A program made the position numbers and the translations under genes. The notes beneath the pieces are model-generated. The model did no database searches, was not told where the DNA came from, and saw only the letters and a program-made list of their open reading frames with translations. Shown piece by piece: positions 37,246 through 47,475 of a stretch of DNA of 64,000 nucleotides (within the stretch, counting starts at the first letter, position 1; each line of letters starts with the position of its first letter). Source of the stretch: Marinilabiliales bacterium (GTDB lineage: Bacteria; Bacteroidota; Bacteroidia; Bacteroidales; ML635J-15); assembly GCA_002869385.1 (NCBI GenBank), contig PKTB01000017.1, forward strand, positions 61,743 to 125,742, in the 5' to 3' direction.

Positions 37246-37611
37246 ATGAATAAATCAAATAAAATACTTTTAGGGATTTTAACCATTTGGCCGATTCTTT
37301 ATATCCTGTTTTTCATGTTTTTTGTTTTTTCGTCAATGGTCTTTACTATAAGCGAATCTGACCCAAGTATATTTATGGGAGGATTTGCATTTGTATTTCT
37401 ATTTCATTTTATTACAATAGTTTTAGCTATGGGATTAACAGTATTTTATGCAATAAATATTTTCAGAAATGACCGTGTGGAATCTGACAAGAAACCATTA
37501 TGGTTAATTATTATTTTTGTAGGTAATGTAATCGGTATGATTATTTATTTCTATTTGTTTATCTGGAAAGATGAAGAAAATAAACCAGAGATAACATATT
37601 CAAATAATTAA
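37246..37611 (+). CDS. Small hypothetical membrane protein
   Basis: Protein of 121 residues with three hydrophobic helices (ILLGILTIWPILYILFFMFF, MGGFAFVFLFHFITIVLAMG and LIIIFVGNVIGMIIYFYLF), ending in a polar DEENKPEITYSNN tail. The third helix with IWKDEENK resembles the PLDc_N/phospholipase-D-nuclease N-terminal domain pattern, which also occurs alone. Function unknown; inner membrane. Confidence 0.6.
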   Translation: MNKSNKILLGILTIWPILYILFFMFFVFSSMVFTISESDPSIFMGGFAFVFLFHFITIVLAMGLTVFYAINIFRNDRVESDKKPLWLIIIFVGNVIGMIIYFYLFIWKDEENKPEITYSNN

Positions 37612-37725
37612 ATTAAATGCTTATAACGATTAAAAGGAAATATTCCATTATAATCAAAAATTGAAATATCAAGATTATTTGACAAATCAGCAAATGCTAA
37701 TAAAAAAATACGCTTCTTTATTAAA

Positions 37726-38946
37726 CTATCGAATACACTTCATCCTATAAATAAAAAAAGCTGAGAAACTAAGCATTACAGCAAAAATAATAAAGAAGGT
37801 TTCAAATCCCATATCTTTAATTATTGCTCCTGCAATTAATGGAAAGATAAATGGTATTATATTTCCTGCCCCGGCAAAACCTGCATATAAAGCACGGTTT
37901 TCATTACCTGAAATTTCTAATAATACTCCGTTTAATGTTATCATATAAAGTGATACACTTATTCCTCCCAGCAAAAACAAAAACTTAAAATAGCTAACAT
38001 CAGAAATAAAAAATGTCAAGGCTACTAATATTAGTGATATAATTGTATTTGCATAAAGTAGAAAGCTATATTTTATCTTTTTATTAAATAATAAAACCAA
38101 TACACTCACACTAACAACTCCTAGCACTTTAAAAAGTAAGAAACTACCTGTTTGACTGCTGTCAGTATGAAAAACATCCTTTGCATATAGCATCACAAAT
38201 GGAATAAACGAAACAATTATACCTTGTGTATTTACAAAACCAAGAAAATAAACCAGTTTTTTATTATTCTTAAGTTCACTTTTCATAGTTCTTAGAAAAC
38301 CTCTCACACCTCCAGCTTTTATACCAGATTGAACTGTTTCTTTAATAGTCCAGAATCCTGCTGAAGCAATAAGTAATGTTATTCCACCTATCATAAACAT
38401 CACAGAGTAATTAATTGGAAACTCATACAAATTAAGAACTTTCTTAGCCAGAAAAGCTGTCGAAACAACAATTACTCCTCCTAATATTTGACGAGTTGAA
38501 AAGAATGCCTTACGTTTTTCCTGTAAAACTGATTTACCTAAAACATCAATATAGCTGATATTTGTAAATGCACCACTTAAAGAAAACAATGAAATAAAAA
38601 TAAATATGAACCAAAGTGCCATTGATGACCCACTATCTGACAAGTTATAAAGAACTATTGCAAGTGCAATCAAAGAAATCATTCTGGTATTAATTCCTCC
38701 TAGTAGGAACTTCTTTTTAAAACTTACACCACTAACCATTGGAGCAAAAAATAGTTGCGTAAAGCTTGAGCCACCCATCATTATTGCTGATAAAATTCCT
38801 ATATGAATAGCCGACCCTCCTGCTTCAACAACCATTGCAGGAATAACAGTATCTACATCCATAAAATTTTGAGCAAGAGACAGTAATGCTGCATGCCACA
38901 AAAATGATCGAAAATTTCTTGCTGATATTTTTTCTGTTAATCTCAA
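37726..38946 (-). CDS. MFS transporter
   Basis: Protein of 406 residues with about 12 hydrophobic segments. Helix 1 starts at SFLWHAALLSLAQNFMDVDT, the second half begins around FLGFVNTQGIIVSFIPFVM. A glycine-rich helix (SAIHIGILSAIMMGGSSFTQ) and FAGAGNIIPFIFPLIAGAII are typical of the MFS_1 group lacking a strong motif A. Substrate unknown. Inner membrane. It is followed by a gap of 57 bases and then the start-distal end of the Smr gene on the same strand. Intact. Confidence 0.8.
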   Translation of the reverse strand: MRLTEKISARNFRSFLWHAALLSLAQNFMDVDTVIPAMVVEAGGSAIHIGILSAIMMGGSSFTQLFFAPMVSGVSFKKKFLLGGINTRMISLIALAIVLYNLSDSGSSMALWFIFIFISLFSLSGAFTNISYIDVLGKSVLQEKRKAFFSTRQILGGVIVVSTAFLAKKVLNLYEFPINYSVMFMIGGITLLIASAGFWTIKETVQSGIKAGGVRGFLRTMKSELKNNKKLVYFLGFVNTQGIIVSFIPFVMLYAKDVFHTDSSQTGSFLLFKVLGVVSVSVLVLLFNKKIKYSFLLYANTIISLILVALTFFISDVSYFKFLFLLGGISVSLYMITLNGVLLEISGNENRALYAGFAGAGNIIPFIFPLIAGAIIKDMGFETFFIIFAVMLSFSAFFIYRMKCIR

Positions 38947-39003
38947 TTATCAAATTGCATTAAAAACAGCAGTTTAACAGTAACACTAAGTTTTTGTTCC
39001 AAA

Positions 39004-40032
39004 TTAATGTATCATAACTTCTGTGGCTCCAAAACCATATTCTTTAAATGAGGCGTCTTCATATTGTAGTTTATATTGCTTCTGTAAAGATTCTCTGATA
39101 GCATCCTTAAGAGTTCCGTTTCCAATACCATGAATCAATATTACCTTACCTACATTACCCATTAAAGCATCTGTAATAGTCTTATGAAAAACATCCATTT
39201 GCTTCTGAATAATTTCTGCATTTGTCATCCCTACTACTTAATCTACAAGTTCGTTAATATGTAAATCAACTTCTAAAGTTTCTGGCTTTTTACGTGGTTT
39301 AAATTTTCGTGATTTATCTTCTTCAGACTCATCTTTATCTTTTCTTTCAAGATTGTTTTCGAAATCTTCTTGAGTTTTTACAGATTCTCCTAAACCGGGT
39401 TTCTCTACCAACAACTCAAATAAGTATGCTTTTTCGTCAAAAAAATCATTTTCAATAAAAACATGTTCCTGGAAGAACTTCAATGGTACTATTTTAATCT
39501 TTCTTTCTACCATATCGTGTAAAGTTTGATATGGATGGTCGTAAAATACAATTTGAATAATTACTTCTTTTGAAAGATTAATTTGTTCACGGCTTAATAC
39601 ACCAACACTTATTTTAATATTTGGTTCAAGAACATTAGCATCTATCTTATTAATTCCATCATCCCCTCTTAAAACAATATGATAAAACATATAAAAGTCC
39701 GAATCATTAACCAAATATGCTTCAAACCCATCAAATTCATCAGTTTTCTTTCGTAAAAACCCAAACAGAATTTCAGAAATATTATCTCCTGTTATTTCTG
39801 GCTCATCTATTACTTGATTTACTTGAGATTCAATATTTCTTTCTTCAGACTTTACAATATTTTGAACTTCCTTGACAGCTTTTTCAACAAGTACTAGTTC
39901 CTTTTCAGGATAAGGATATTCAAACTCATCTGCATCCTGAACCAAAACCATATTTTTAGGTAAAATCTTTACAATTGTACCACCTCCTACATCATTTAAA
40001 AACCTGACTTTATCTCCTATTCCTAAGCTCAT
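39004..40032 (-). CDS. DUF2027/Smr domain protein (MutS2-like Smr), interrupted by in-frame TAA at 39238-39240
   Basis: Reading through TAA (codon 265) gives 342 residues. The start is ATG 40032 (MSLGIGDKVRFLNDVGGGTI), the usual N-terminus of Bacteroidota Smr proteins; an upstream ATG in frame gives an unlikely leader. An N-terminal KOW/SH3-like module (about 5-50) is followed by DUF2027 (about 85-220) and an Lys-rich linker (about 225-255). The C-terminal Smr nuclease-type domain has LDLH-like EVDLHINELVD and HGxG-like IHGIGNGTLKDAI. The stop sits in ELVD(stop)VVGMTNAEII, where relatives have Asn, Glu or similar, so GAA->TAA. Smr domains nick DNA or act on collided-ribosome mRNA. Confidence 0.82.
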
Positions 40033-40169
40033 AATTATATTTTTTACAAAAGTAGCAAAATTAAAAGGATAAACTTCAGTAATCAAATCATAATTCTATT
40101 CATTATTGCTAAAAAAGTCTCTATTCAATGTTTGTAAACTTGTAAACGTTTCTTTTAATGGTTTTTCAT

Positions 40170-40177
40170 TATTTTTG
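40170..40177 (+). promoter_or_regulatory. -7 box TATTTTTG for queA
   Basis: Exact TAnnTTTG match, 15 bases before the queA ATG. Confidence 0.5.
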
Positions 40178-40192
40178 CACAAAAATTATTGA

Positions 40193-41419
40193 ATGGACAT
40201 CAATCAGCAAATCAATATAAACGAATATAATTACGATCTACCCGACGAGAGAATAGCAAAATACCCATTGGAAAAACGCGATTCCTCACAATTGCTAATT
40301 GGTAAAGATTGTCATTATTCAAAAGATACTTTTTCAAATATTTCAAAATATTTACCTCCCAATAGCCTGCTAGTATTCAATAATACAAAAGTTATTAATG
40401 CACGAATGCATTTCCAAAAAGAAACCGGTGCTCTAATCGAAGTATTTTGTCTGGAACCTATTTCACCTGTTGACTATACAATGTCTATGGCTTCCGACAA
40501 TTCATGCTCCTGGAAATGTCTGGTTGGTAACAGCAAAAAATGGAAATCAGGAAAATTATATAAGTCTCTCGAAATATCAGGTCAGGAACTAAGCATTTCT
40601 ATTTCAAGAGTCCAGCAAATTGGGAATTCTTTTGAGATACTCTTTGAATGGGATAATCAGAATGTTCATTTTTCAGATATACTCGAGCATAATGGTAATA
40701 TTCCAATTCCACCCTATCTAAACAGAGAATCTGAAGAAGGAGATAAACAGAGATATCAAACCGTTTATAGTGAACATGAAGGTTCTGTTGCAGCACCTAC
40801 AGCAGGTCTACATTTTACCGAAAAAGTTTTTGATGATTTAAAGAATAAGAATATTGATTTAAATTTTGTCACACTACATGTTGGTGCAGGAACTTTTCAT
40901 CCTGTAAAAGCTGATAATGCCCGTGAACATGAAATGCATACAGAACACTTTATTATCAATCAACAAAACATTAAAAGTCTAATTGATAATTTTGGAAATA
41001 TTACAGTTGTTGGCACTACTTCAGTTCGTACATTGGAAAGTTTATTTGTTGTTGCTTGTAAAGTATGGTACAATCCTATGTGTTCAAGTCATATGTTCAA
41101 AATATCGCAATGGGAAGCATACGATGACAATAATTGTGTATTAAAAAACAAAGCCAAAGAAGTTCTTGAAAATCTTTATACTTGGATGAGCTCTAATAAT
41201 TATGAACAACTTAGCTGTTCAACACAAATAATGATAGTTCCGGGATATAAATTTGTGCTAACAAACAGACTTATTACAAACTTTCATCAGCCAAAATCAA
41301 CATTATTGCTATTACTTGCTGCTTTTGTTGGAGAAATGGAGTGGAAAAAAGCCTATAATTTTGCAATGAATAACAATTTTAGATTTTTAAGCTATGGTGA
41401 CAGTTGTTTGTTTTTATGA
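40193..41419 (+). CDS. queA: S-adenosylmethionine:tRNA ribosyltransferase-isomerase
   Basis: Protein of 408 residues, the longer Bacteroidota form of QueA. It transfers and isomerises the ribosyl group of SAM onto preQ1 in tRNA to make epoxyqueuosine, a step of queuosine synthesis. Motifs: YDLPDERIAKYPLEKRDSSQL (13-33), VFNNTKVINAR (63-73), IPIPPYL, GSVAAPTAGLHFTEKVF, VTLHVGAGTFHPVK and TSVRTLESL. The C-terminal TNRLITNFHQPKSTLLLLLAAF is also typical. Cytoplasmic. Intact, with no partner genes of the queuosine pathway nearby. Confidence 0.94.
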   Translation: MDINQQININEYNYDLPDERIAKYPLEKRDSSQLLIGKDCHYSKDTFSNISKYLPPNSLLVFNNTKVINARMHFQKETGALIEVFCLEPISPVDYTMSMASDNSCSWKCLVGNSKKWKSGKLYKSLEISGQELSISISRVQQIGNSFEILFEWDNQNVHFSDILEHNGNIPIPPYLNRESEEGDKQRYQTVYSEHEGSVAAPTAGLHFTEKVFDDLKNKNIDLNFVTLHVGAGTFHPVKADNAREHEMHTEHFIINQQNIKSLIDNFGNITVVGTTSVRTLESLFVVACKVWYNPMCSSHMFKISQWEAYDDNNCVLKNKAKEVLENLYTWMSSNNYEQLSCSTQIMIVPGYKFVLTNRLITNFHQPKSTLLLLLAAFVGEMEWKKAYNFAMNNNFRFLSYGDSCLFL

Positions 41420-41561
41420 CGGGTGACCGATGACGGATGACAGGTGAGAGCAGTTTACGCCTAAATTAAATTATCACTTTATTGTTTTTTTTGTGTTTTT
41501 TCAATAACTAGAAACATAAATCTTGTATATTTGTTACTACGAATAATAAAACTAAAATACT

Positions 41562-42167
41562 ATGCATACAAGAACCAAATTACCAGCAAATATTATTTTA
41601 TATATGGGGCTTTTCTCACTAGCTGTAGGAATAACTTCAATTGCAATACCAGAAAGCTTTCTCAAAACAATAATTATTGCTATTGGTGTAATGATATCTG
41701 TTAGTGGAGCAGTTTTGCTGATATTACGTTTAAAAAATAAAACCGAGAAAAAATTCATCCAGGTTGTCGGAATTGTGTTTTCATCTCTAGTTATTATTGC
41801 AGGTTTAATCTTATCTATCTTCCCCACAACTTTTATTGATATTTTCATTATCGTCTTAGGAGTTGCATTAATTTTCGGAGGATTAACCCAACTTATTATG
41901 AGTTTAAACTTTCAACCACTTACGACAACTGCTAAAGTTTTTCTTGGATTTTCTCTACTGATGATTATTGCTGGAACTGTAATGGCTTTAAATCCTTTCG
42001 AGGCAGCAAAAGGAATAACAGTCTATTTCGGAATAATAATGACGATATTTGGTATTGTAAACATTATGATGTCTTTCTGGATTAGAACAAAAGTTGCAAA
42101 ACTAATTAAAGCCGAAAAAATGTTCTTCAGAAACATATCTGTAATTAAAATTGATCCGGAGAAATAG
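41562..42167 (+). CDS. DUF308 (HdeD-like) membrane protein
   Basis: Protein of 201 residues with six short hydrophobic helices in pairs, each pair glycine-rich and rising in the DUF308/HdeD pattern (LYMGLFSLAVGITSIAIPES, AIGVMISVSGAVLLIL, VIIAGLILSIFPTTFIDI, IIVLGVALIFGGLTQLIMSL, LMIIAGTVMALNPFEA, ITVYFGIIMTIFGIVNIMMS). The repeated 'G-x-x-x-x-x-G' pair layout marks an internal duplication. HdeD is linked to acid resistance in E. coli; the role here is unknown. Inner membrane. Intact. Confidence 0.8.
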   Translation: MHTRTKLPANIILYMGLFSLAVGITSIAIPESFLKTIIIAIGVMISVSGAVLLILRLKNKTEKKFIQVVGIVFSSLVIIAGLILSIFPTTFIDIFIIVLGVALIFGGLTQLIMSLNFQPLTTTAKVFLGFSLLMIIAGTVMALNPFEAAKGITVYFGIIMTIFGIVNIMMSFWIRTKVAKLIKAEKMFFRNISVIKIDPEK

Positions 42168-42173
42168 GGAATT

Positions 42174-42240
42174 CTGTTTTCGGTTGTCAGTTCTCGGTTC
42201 ACTGTTTTGAATTGAACTGAAAACCGAAAACTGAAAACAG
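42174..42240. repeat. Imperfect inverted repeat built of GGTT/AACC-rich units
   Basis: Left arm CTGTTTTCGGTTGTCAGTT (42174-42192) and right arm, whose units are AACTGAAAACCGAAAAC and TGAAAACAG (42215-42240), form a large imperfect hairpin between the convergent DUF308 and uvrA genes. It could act as a bidirectional terminator. Units of the AACTGAAAACCGAAAAC kind are often seen as intergenic filler in Bacteroidota. Confidence 0.65.
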
Positions 42241-42254
42241 TTTAACATTTTAAT

Positions 42255-45035
42255 CTATAAACTCACATACTTCCCTGTTACAGAATCGTCTGATTTTATA
42301 ATATCTTCAGTAGTTCCCTGAAACATGAGTTGCCCACCATATTCACCACCTTCTGGTCCAAGGTCAATTATCCAGTCGGCAAACTTTATTACTTCGGGAT
42401 TGTGCTCAATTATTATCAATGTGTGTCCTTTAGAACGAATTTTCTCAAATGATTGCAGCAGTTTAGTAATATCATGAAAATGAAGTCCTGTAGTGGGTTC
42501 GTCAAAAACAAAAATCATAGGATCCATCTTTTCCTTGCTTAAATAGCTTGCAAGTTTAATCCTTTGACTTTCACCACCACTTAATGTATTTGAAGATTGT
42601 CCTAATTTTACATAACCTAAGCCTACATCAAGATAATGTTGCAGAAGTTTCTTTATTTTTTTCTCATATTTACCCGACCCCTCACTAAAAAACTCAACAG
42701 CTTCACTTACCGGCATTTCAAGAATATCATATATACTTTTTTCACGATATTTTACATCAAGAATATCATCTTTAAAACGTTTCCCGCCACATTCCTCACA
42801 TACTAAATGCACATCGGCCATAAACTGCATCTCAACAGTTATCTCTCCTTCTCCCTGGCAAGTTTCGCAGCGTCCTCCTGGAACATTAAACGAAAAATGC
42901 GAAGGTTTAAAACCATTTGCTTTAGCATGTTTCTGATCTGCATATAATTTACGAATTTCATCATATGCTTTAATATAGGTTGCAGGATTTGAACGCGATG
43001 ACTTTCCAATTGGATTCTGATCAACATATTCAATATCAGTAATCATATGAATGTCTCCGGTTAATGAATCATGCTCACCGGTTTTATCAGCATATAAACC
43101 TAAGAGCTTTTTAATAGAAGGAAATAAGATATTTTTAATCAGGCTTGTTTTTCCCGAACCACTAACACCTGTAACTACCGTGGCAATCCCTAGTGGAAAT
43201 TTCACATTCAGATTTTTAAGATTGTGTTGTCTTGCACCTTTTACTTCGATAAAGTTTTTCCACTTATGTCTTTTATAAGAATCAAGAGTCTTTAATTGCG
43301 ACCTTAAATATTGTGCAGTAAGACTTTCACAATCTTTAGTCATTCTTTTAATATCACCCTGATATACAATCTCACCACCATACCTTCCGGCTTTTGGGCC
43401 TATATCAATAATATGATCTGCAGCCCGGATAATTTCTTCGTCGTGCTCAACAACAATAACAGTGTTATCTCTGTCTCTAAGATTCTTTAAGACCTTAATC
43501 AGATTCTCAGTGTCTTTAGGGTGCAGACCTATACTTGGCTCATCAAGTATATATAAAGATACAACTAAACCAGATCCAAAGATTGTTGCCAAATTTATAC
43601 GCTGAGATTCTCCACCATATAATGTTGATGATAATCTATTAAGCGTAAGATATCCTAATCCAACATCAACAATAGATTCTAGACGTGTATTTATTTCATT
43701 TATTAATCGAGAAGATACTTTTTGCTCATGTTTGCTAAGTTTAATTTCTTCAAAGTGTTTTTTTAGCTTGATTATTGAAACATCTATTAAATCTCCTATT
43801 GATTTACCATCAATTTTAACGTAATATGCTTCTTTTTTAAGTCTTTTACCTTTACATTCGTGACAAGTTGTTTTACCACGATAACGAGAGATCATCACAC
43901 GATATTGAATCTTTTGTTTTTTACTCTCGAGATATGCAAAAAAGTCATTTATTCCGCTAACTCTTTCATTTCCATACCAAAGCAATTCTTTTTCCTCGGC
44001 TGATAATTCATGATACGGGCGATGAATAGGAAAATTATATTTCTATGAGCTTTTAATGAAATCCTTTTTCCACTGCTGCATTTTTTCTCCTCGCCAACAA
44101 ACAACAGCATCATCGTAGATACTTACACTTTTGTTTGGAACAACAATGTCTTCATCAATTCCCAACACTTTACCAAAGCCTTCGCAAACAGGACATGCTC
44201 CGATAGGGTTATTAAAACTGAACATGTGTTCTGTAGGAATTTCAAACTGCATTCCATCTGCTTCGAATCTGTCAGAAAAAACCTTACTTAATTGCCCTTC
44301 TTCATCAATTTGCATAATGCAGCACTCTCCTTTTCCTTCATAAAATGCTGTTTGAACAGAATCAGATAAACGTCCCTGCTGATTTTCATCTCTTTTAACA
44401 GCAATTCTATCTAAAACAATGCGAATAGATTTAGATTTGCTATTCTTAACCTTATCTTTGAGGTCATCTATTCGATATAGTTCTTCATCACAGACAATTC
44501 TGTTATATCCTTGTTTTTCAATTAAACCGAGCTGTTCTTCTTTCGGTTGAACTGTATTTAATATATATGGAAAACATATTAAGACTTTTGTCCCATCATT
44601 TAGTTTCTGGATGTAATCGACAACATCAGCGACACTGTGTCGTTTTACTTCTTTTCCAGAAATTGGTGAATATGTTTTACCAATACGAGCATAAAGTAGT
44701 TTAAGATAATCATACACTTCGGTCGATGTACCAACAGTAGAACGAGGATTTCTGGTATTTACTTTCTGTTGAATTGCAATAGCAGGTGGAATCCCATCAA
44801 TAAAATCGACTTCTGGTTTATTCATTCTTCCCAAAAACTGACGTGCGTATGACGAAAGACTTTCGACATAACGACGTTGCCCTTCTGCAAAAAGAGTATC
44901 AAAAGCTAGTGAAGACTTTCCTGATCCGGATAATCCTGTAATTACAATTAGTTTACCATGCGGAATATCCAGGCTTATATTTTTAAGGTTATGAACCCTT
45001 ACCCCTCTTAAACTTATACTATCGTATCTTTGCAT
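42255..45035 (-). CDS. uvrA: Excinuclease ABC subunit A, interrupted by in-frame TAG at 44043-44045
   Basis: Reading through TAG (codon 331) gives 926 residues, normal for UvrA, the damage-sensing ATPase of nucleotide excision repair. First Walker A is [15 protein letters not shown] (about 33-47); zinc fingers are visible as CPVCEGFG and later CxxC pairs ([31 protein letters not shown]); second Walker A is [10 protein letters not shown]; second signature LSGGESQR is intact. In the first signature the Ser is Tyr ([10 protein letters not shown] at 43617-43619), a TCT->TAT change. The TAG falls in FIKSS(stop)[13 protein letters not shown], where Glu or Lys is usual (GAG->TAG). Starts right after the 45048 gene; probably an operon with the M23 peptidase. 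Confidence 0.94.
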
Positions 45036-45047
45036 TCTCTTACCTTT

Positions 45048-46745
45048 TTAATACCTGAAATCTACTTCGTAAATACCTACATTATTACAATTATCTGTTA
45101 CAACAACGTTTAATTTGTATGAATCTGCTTTGGGCATTTTATCATCAAAATAATATCTTAATTGATGCTTCCTGGGATCATATTGACCGAGAACCCACAC
45201 ATCATTGATGTACATATCAAACTGATTTATACCAGAAAAGTTGTCCTCAATTTCTACTTCGATATAAGAGTTATTGCTCATATTTCTATTTTGTGAAATA
45301 TTTTTCGGTTTAATTTTAGGAGCAATTGTGTCAACCCATAAATAAAACTGTCCAAAATAGCTTGATGAAGCTGATATATATCTTTGTGAACGAATAGGAT
45401 TAATATATCTAAATTTACCTTCTCTTTCACGAACAACAAACATTTTATCAGCTAAACTTAAAAATTCATCATCAAGGTAGAAACTAATCAAAAAATCTTT
45501 TTTCTGAGGGATGTTTTCTTCCCCGACTTTATAAACCGATGAATATTTGCCTTCCTTTACTTTTTTGAACTCTATTTTTTCGTCAGTAAATAAAACTGCT
45601 GAATCAATTTCCACACGACACTCTTCTTCTGCTAACATATATGATTTATCCCATTCAAGCAGGTTTTTTGATTGTACAATATTGTCGTAGCATGCATCTC
45701 TGCCTGACAAGTTAATCTCAACTTCTGAAACATTCCCGGCATAATCATAAACTTCAATCTTAACATGTCCATTACTGCCATCAGGAATATAAAATTCGCC
45801 ATCATTTACAAGATAAGGGAATATTTTCAGATCATTATTTGGCTCAACAAAAAGTTTATGAACATGAAGCTTATCATTAAGATAACAATCATAATCAAAA
45901 ACGGAGTTTTTACATCTTTGCTTTTCAAAATCTAGTTCAGATACTTCGGAATGATAAATTAATTCATTATCAAGATACAATTTTACTGTTTTAGCACCAT
46001 ATCTGTTTGTAGTACCAGTCATTCTGTCAACATAAGCCAATCCGATTCCCACAGGACCACCTATACCCATACTATTTTTGTAAGTATATACACCATTAGA
46101 TTTCTCGAGTTTGTATTCTTTTCGATAATTACTGCCATCAACTATTGATTTTTCACTTAAAGGATAAACAAATAGTTTGGTTATTTCAGGTTTCTTATCA
46201 TCTTTGATATGGTAGACTGTCTCAAGTGGGTTCAATGGATGTTCGGTATCTGTTTCTCTTATTTCAAAATGCAAATGTGGTCCTTCGGAAAATCCGGTAT
46301 TTCCACTATATGCAATTGTTTCGCCTCGTTTAAAAGTAAACATATCCTGAGGTAAGACAGTGTCTATTGCAAAAGAATGATTTTTATACTGCAAATCTGT
46401 TACAAACTTTTCTATTTCTGGTGTAAATTTACTTAAATGACCATAAACAGATGTATGTCCTGACGGATGATTCATGTAAATTGCCATTCCGTATCCCCAT
46501 GGTGAAACAAGAACACGATATACATACCCGTCTGCAATAGCAACAACATCTTTCCCATCAGCCCATGTTCTATAATCCAGTCCTGTGTGGAAATGTCTGC
46601 TTCTGGGCTCACCAAAATTACCCGAGAGGGACTGTTCAATTCGTAAAGGATTAACAAATTGATGTTTATAATTTTCTAATTGTCCATATGATTTGACAAA
46701 TATTGATATACAAAGGATTATAAAAGTTAATCGTGTCCCGTTCAT
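45048..46745 (-). CDS. M23 family (LytM) peptidase-like exported protein
   Basis: Protein of 565 residues with signal peptide (MNGTRLTFIILCISIFVKSYGQ). Peptidase M23 domain about 40-190, with HTGLDYR (His/Asp metal ligands), the GYGMAIYMNH strand, YGHLSKF and the HxH motif HLHFEIRE. The remainder (about 195-565) is an unrecognised beta-rich part with Ig-like traits (VEIDSAVLFTDEKIEF; VEIEDNFSGINQFDMYINDV). All three metal ligands (H, D, H) seem present, so it may cleave peptidoglycan cross-links, though some M23 proteins are only activators. It precedes uvrA by 12 bases on the same strand. Intact. Confidence 0.88.
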   Translation of the reverse strand: MNGTRLTFIILCISIFVKSYGQLENYKHQFVNPLRIEQSLSGNFGEPRSRHFHTGLDYRTWADGKDVVAIADGYVYRVLVSPWGYGMAIYMNHPSGHTSVYGHLSKFTPEIEKFVTDLQYKNHSFAIDTVLPQDMFTFKRGETIAYSGNTGFSEGPHLHFEIRETDTEHPLNPLETVYHIKDDKKPEITKLFVYPLSEKSIVDGSNYRKEYKLEKSNGVYTYKNSMGIGGPVGIGLAYVDRMTGTTNRYGAKTVKLYLDNELIYHSEVSELDFEKQRCKNSVFDYDCYLNDKLHVHKLFVEPNNDLKIFPYLVNDGEFYIPDGSNGHVKIEVYDYAGNVSEVEINLSGRDACYDNIVQSKNLLEWDKSYMLAEEECRVEIDSAVLFTDEKIEFKKVKEGKYSSVYKVGEENIPQKKDFLISFYLDDEFLSLADKMFVVREREGKFRYINPIRSQRYISASSSYFGQFYLWVDTIAPKIKPKNISQNRNMSNNSYIEVEIEDNFSGINQFDMYINDVWVLGQYDPRKHQLRYYFDDKMPKADSYKLNVVVTDNCNNVGIYEVDFRY

Positions 46746-46785
46746 CTGATTATTCTAATTATTTTGCAAATCTAACACCTTAATA

Positions 46786-46816
46786 TTGCTTTTGAAAAAA
46801 AAATGACTTATTTTTG
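46786..46816 (+). promoter_or_regulatory. Bacteroidota promoter for coiled-coil/zapA operon
   Basis: TTG (46786-46788), 20-base spacer, TATTTTTG (46809-46816), 20 bases before the ATG at 46837. Confidence 0.65.
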
Positions 46817-46836
46817 TATTAAGATAATTCATTAAA

Positions 46837-47130
46837 ATGAACGAAGAATATAATAAGATACTTAGTACATTAAATGACAACATTCAGAAAGTAATCTTGT
46901 TATATAATAAAGAAAAAGAATTAAATGGTGAATTATCTGCTGAGGTAGAAAAACTTAATGAAGAACTTAATATATATAAACAAAAAAATAAAGATTTAGA
47001 AAACAAGTATGATAATTTAAAGATGGCAAAAGCGTTGAATTTGGAAAGTGGAGATAATAATGATGCCAAACTTAAATTAAACAAAATAATACGGGAAATA
47101 GATAATTGCATTGCTCTTTTGAACAAATAA
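46837..47130 (+). CDS. Small coiled-coil protein upstream of zapA
   Basis: Protein of 97 residues, almost entirely predicted coiled coil: ILSTLNDNIQKVILLYNKEK (7-26), ELSAEVEKLNEELNIYKQKN (31-50), LENKYDNLKMAKALN, and ending in LNKIIREIDNCIALLNK. No known domain by name; its size, coiled-coil nature and place 6 bases before zapA suggest a ZapB-like division-associated role. Cytoplasmic, probably co-transcribed with zapA. Confidence 0.6.
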   Translation: MNEEYNKILSTLNDNIQKVILLYNKEKELNGELSAEVEKLNEELNIYKQKNKDLENKYDNLKMAKALNLESGDNNDAKLKLNKIIREIDNCIALLNK

Positions 47131-47136
47131 GTTTAA

Positions 47137-47439
47137 ATGGACGATAAGTTAATAATAAATATAACAATTGGTGAGCGAACATATCCTATTAGTATCAATA
47201 GAGGTGACTCAAAGCGGGAAGAACTGATACGAAAGGCTTCGCAATCCATCAACGAGACTTTACTACGATACAAAAAGCAAGGATATAAGAACAAAGACGA
47301 TCAAGATTACCTTGCTATGACAGTGATAATGTTTGCAGTAAAGTTGATGGAAAATGAAGAAAGTGAAGATATCGCACCAATTATTAACGAAATTAAAAAG
47401 ATGAATTTTGCACTTGAAGAAGTGCTATCGGAAGAGTAA
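47137..47439 (+). CDS. zapA: Cell division protein ZapA
   Basis: Protein of 100 residues, normal ZapA length. ZapA binds FtsZ and bundles its filaments at the division ring. The N-terminus MDDKLIINITIGERTYPISI is the ZapA globular domain start, followed by GDSKREELIRKASQSINETL and, in the C-terminal helix, DYLAMTVIMFAVKLME. Only 6 bases after the coiled-coil gene. As in other Bacteroidota, an RNA gene and rny follow. Confidence 0.88.
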   Translation: MDDKLIINITIGERTYPISINRGDSKREELIRKASQSINETLLRYKKQGYKNKDDQDYLAMTVIMFAVKLMENEESEDIAPIINEIKKMNFALEEVLSEE

Positions 47440-47475
47440 ACGTTCTTTAAAATAAAATAGGTAATTAAATATATT

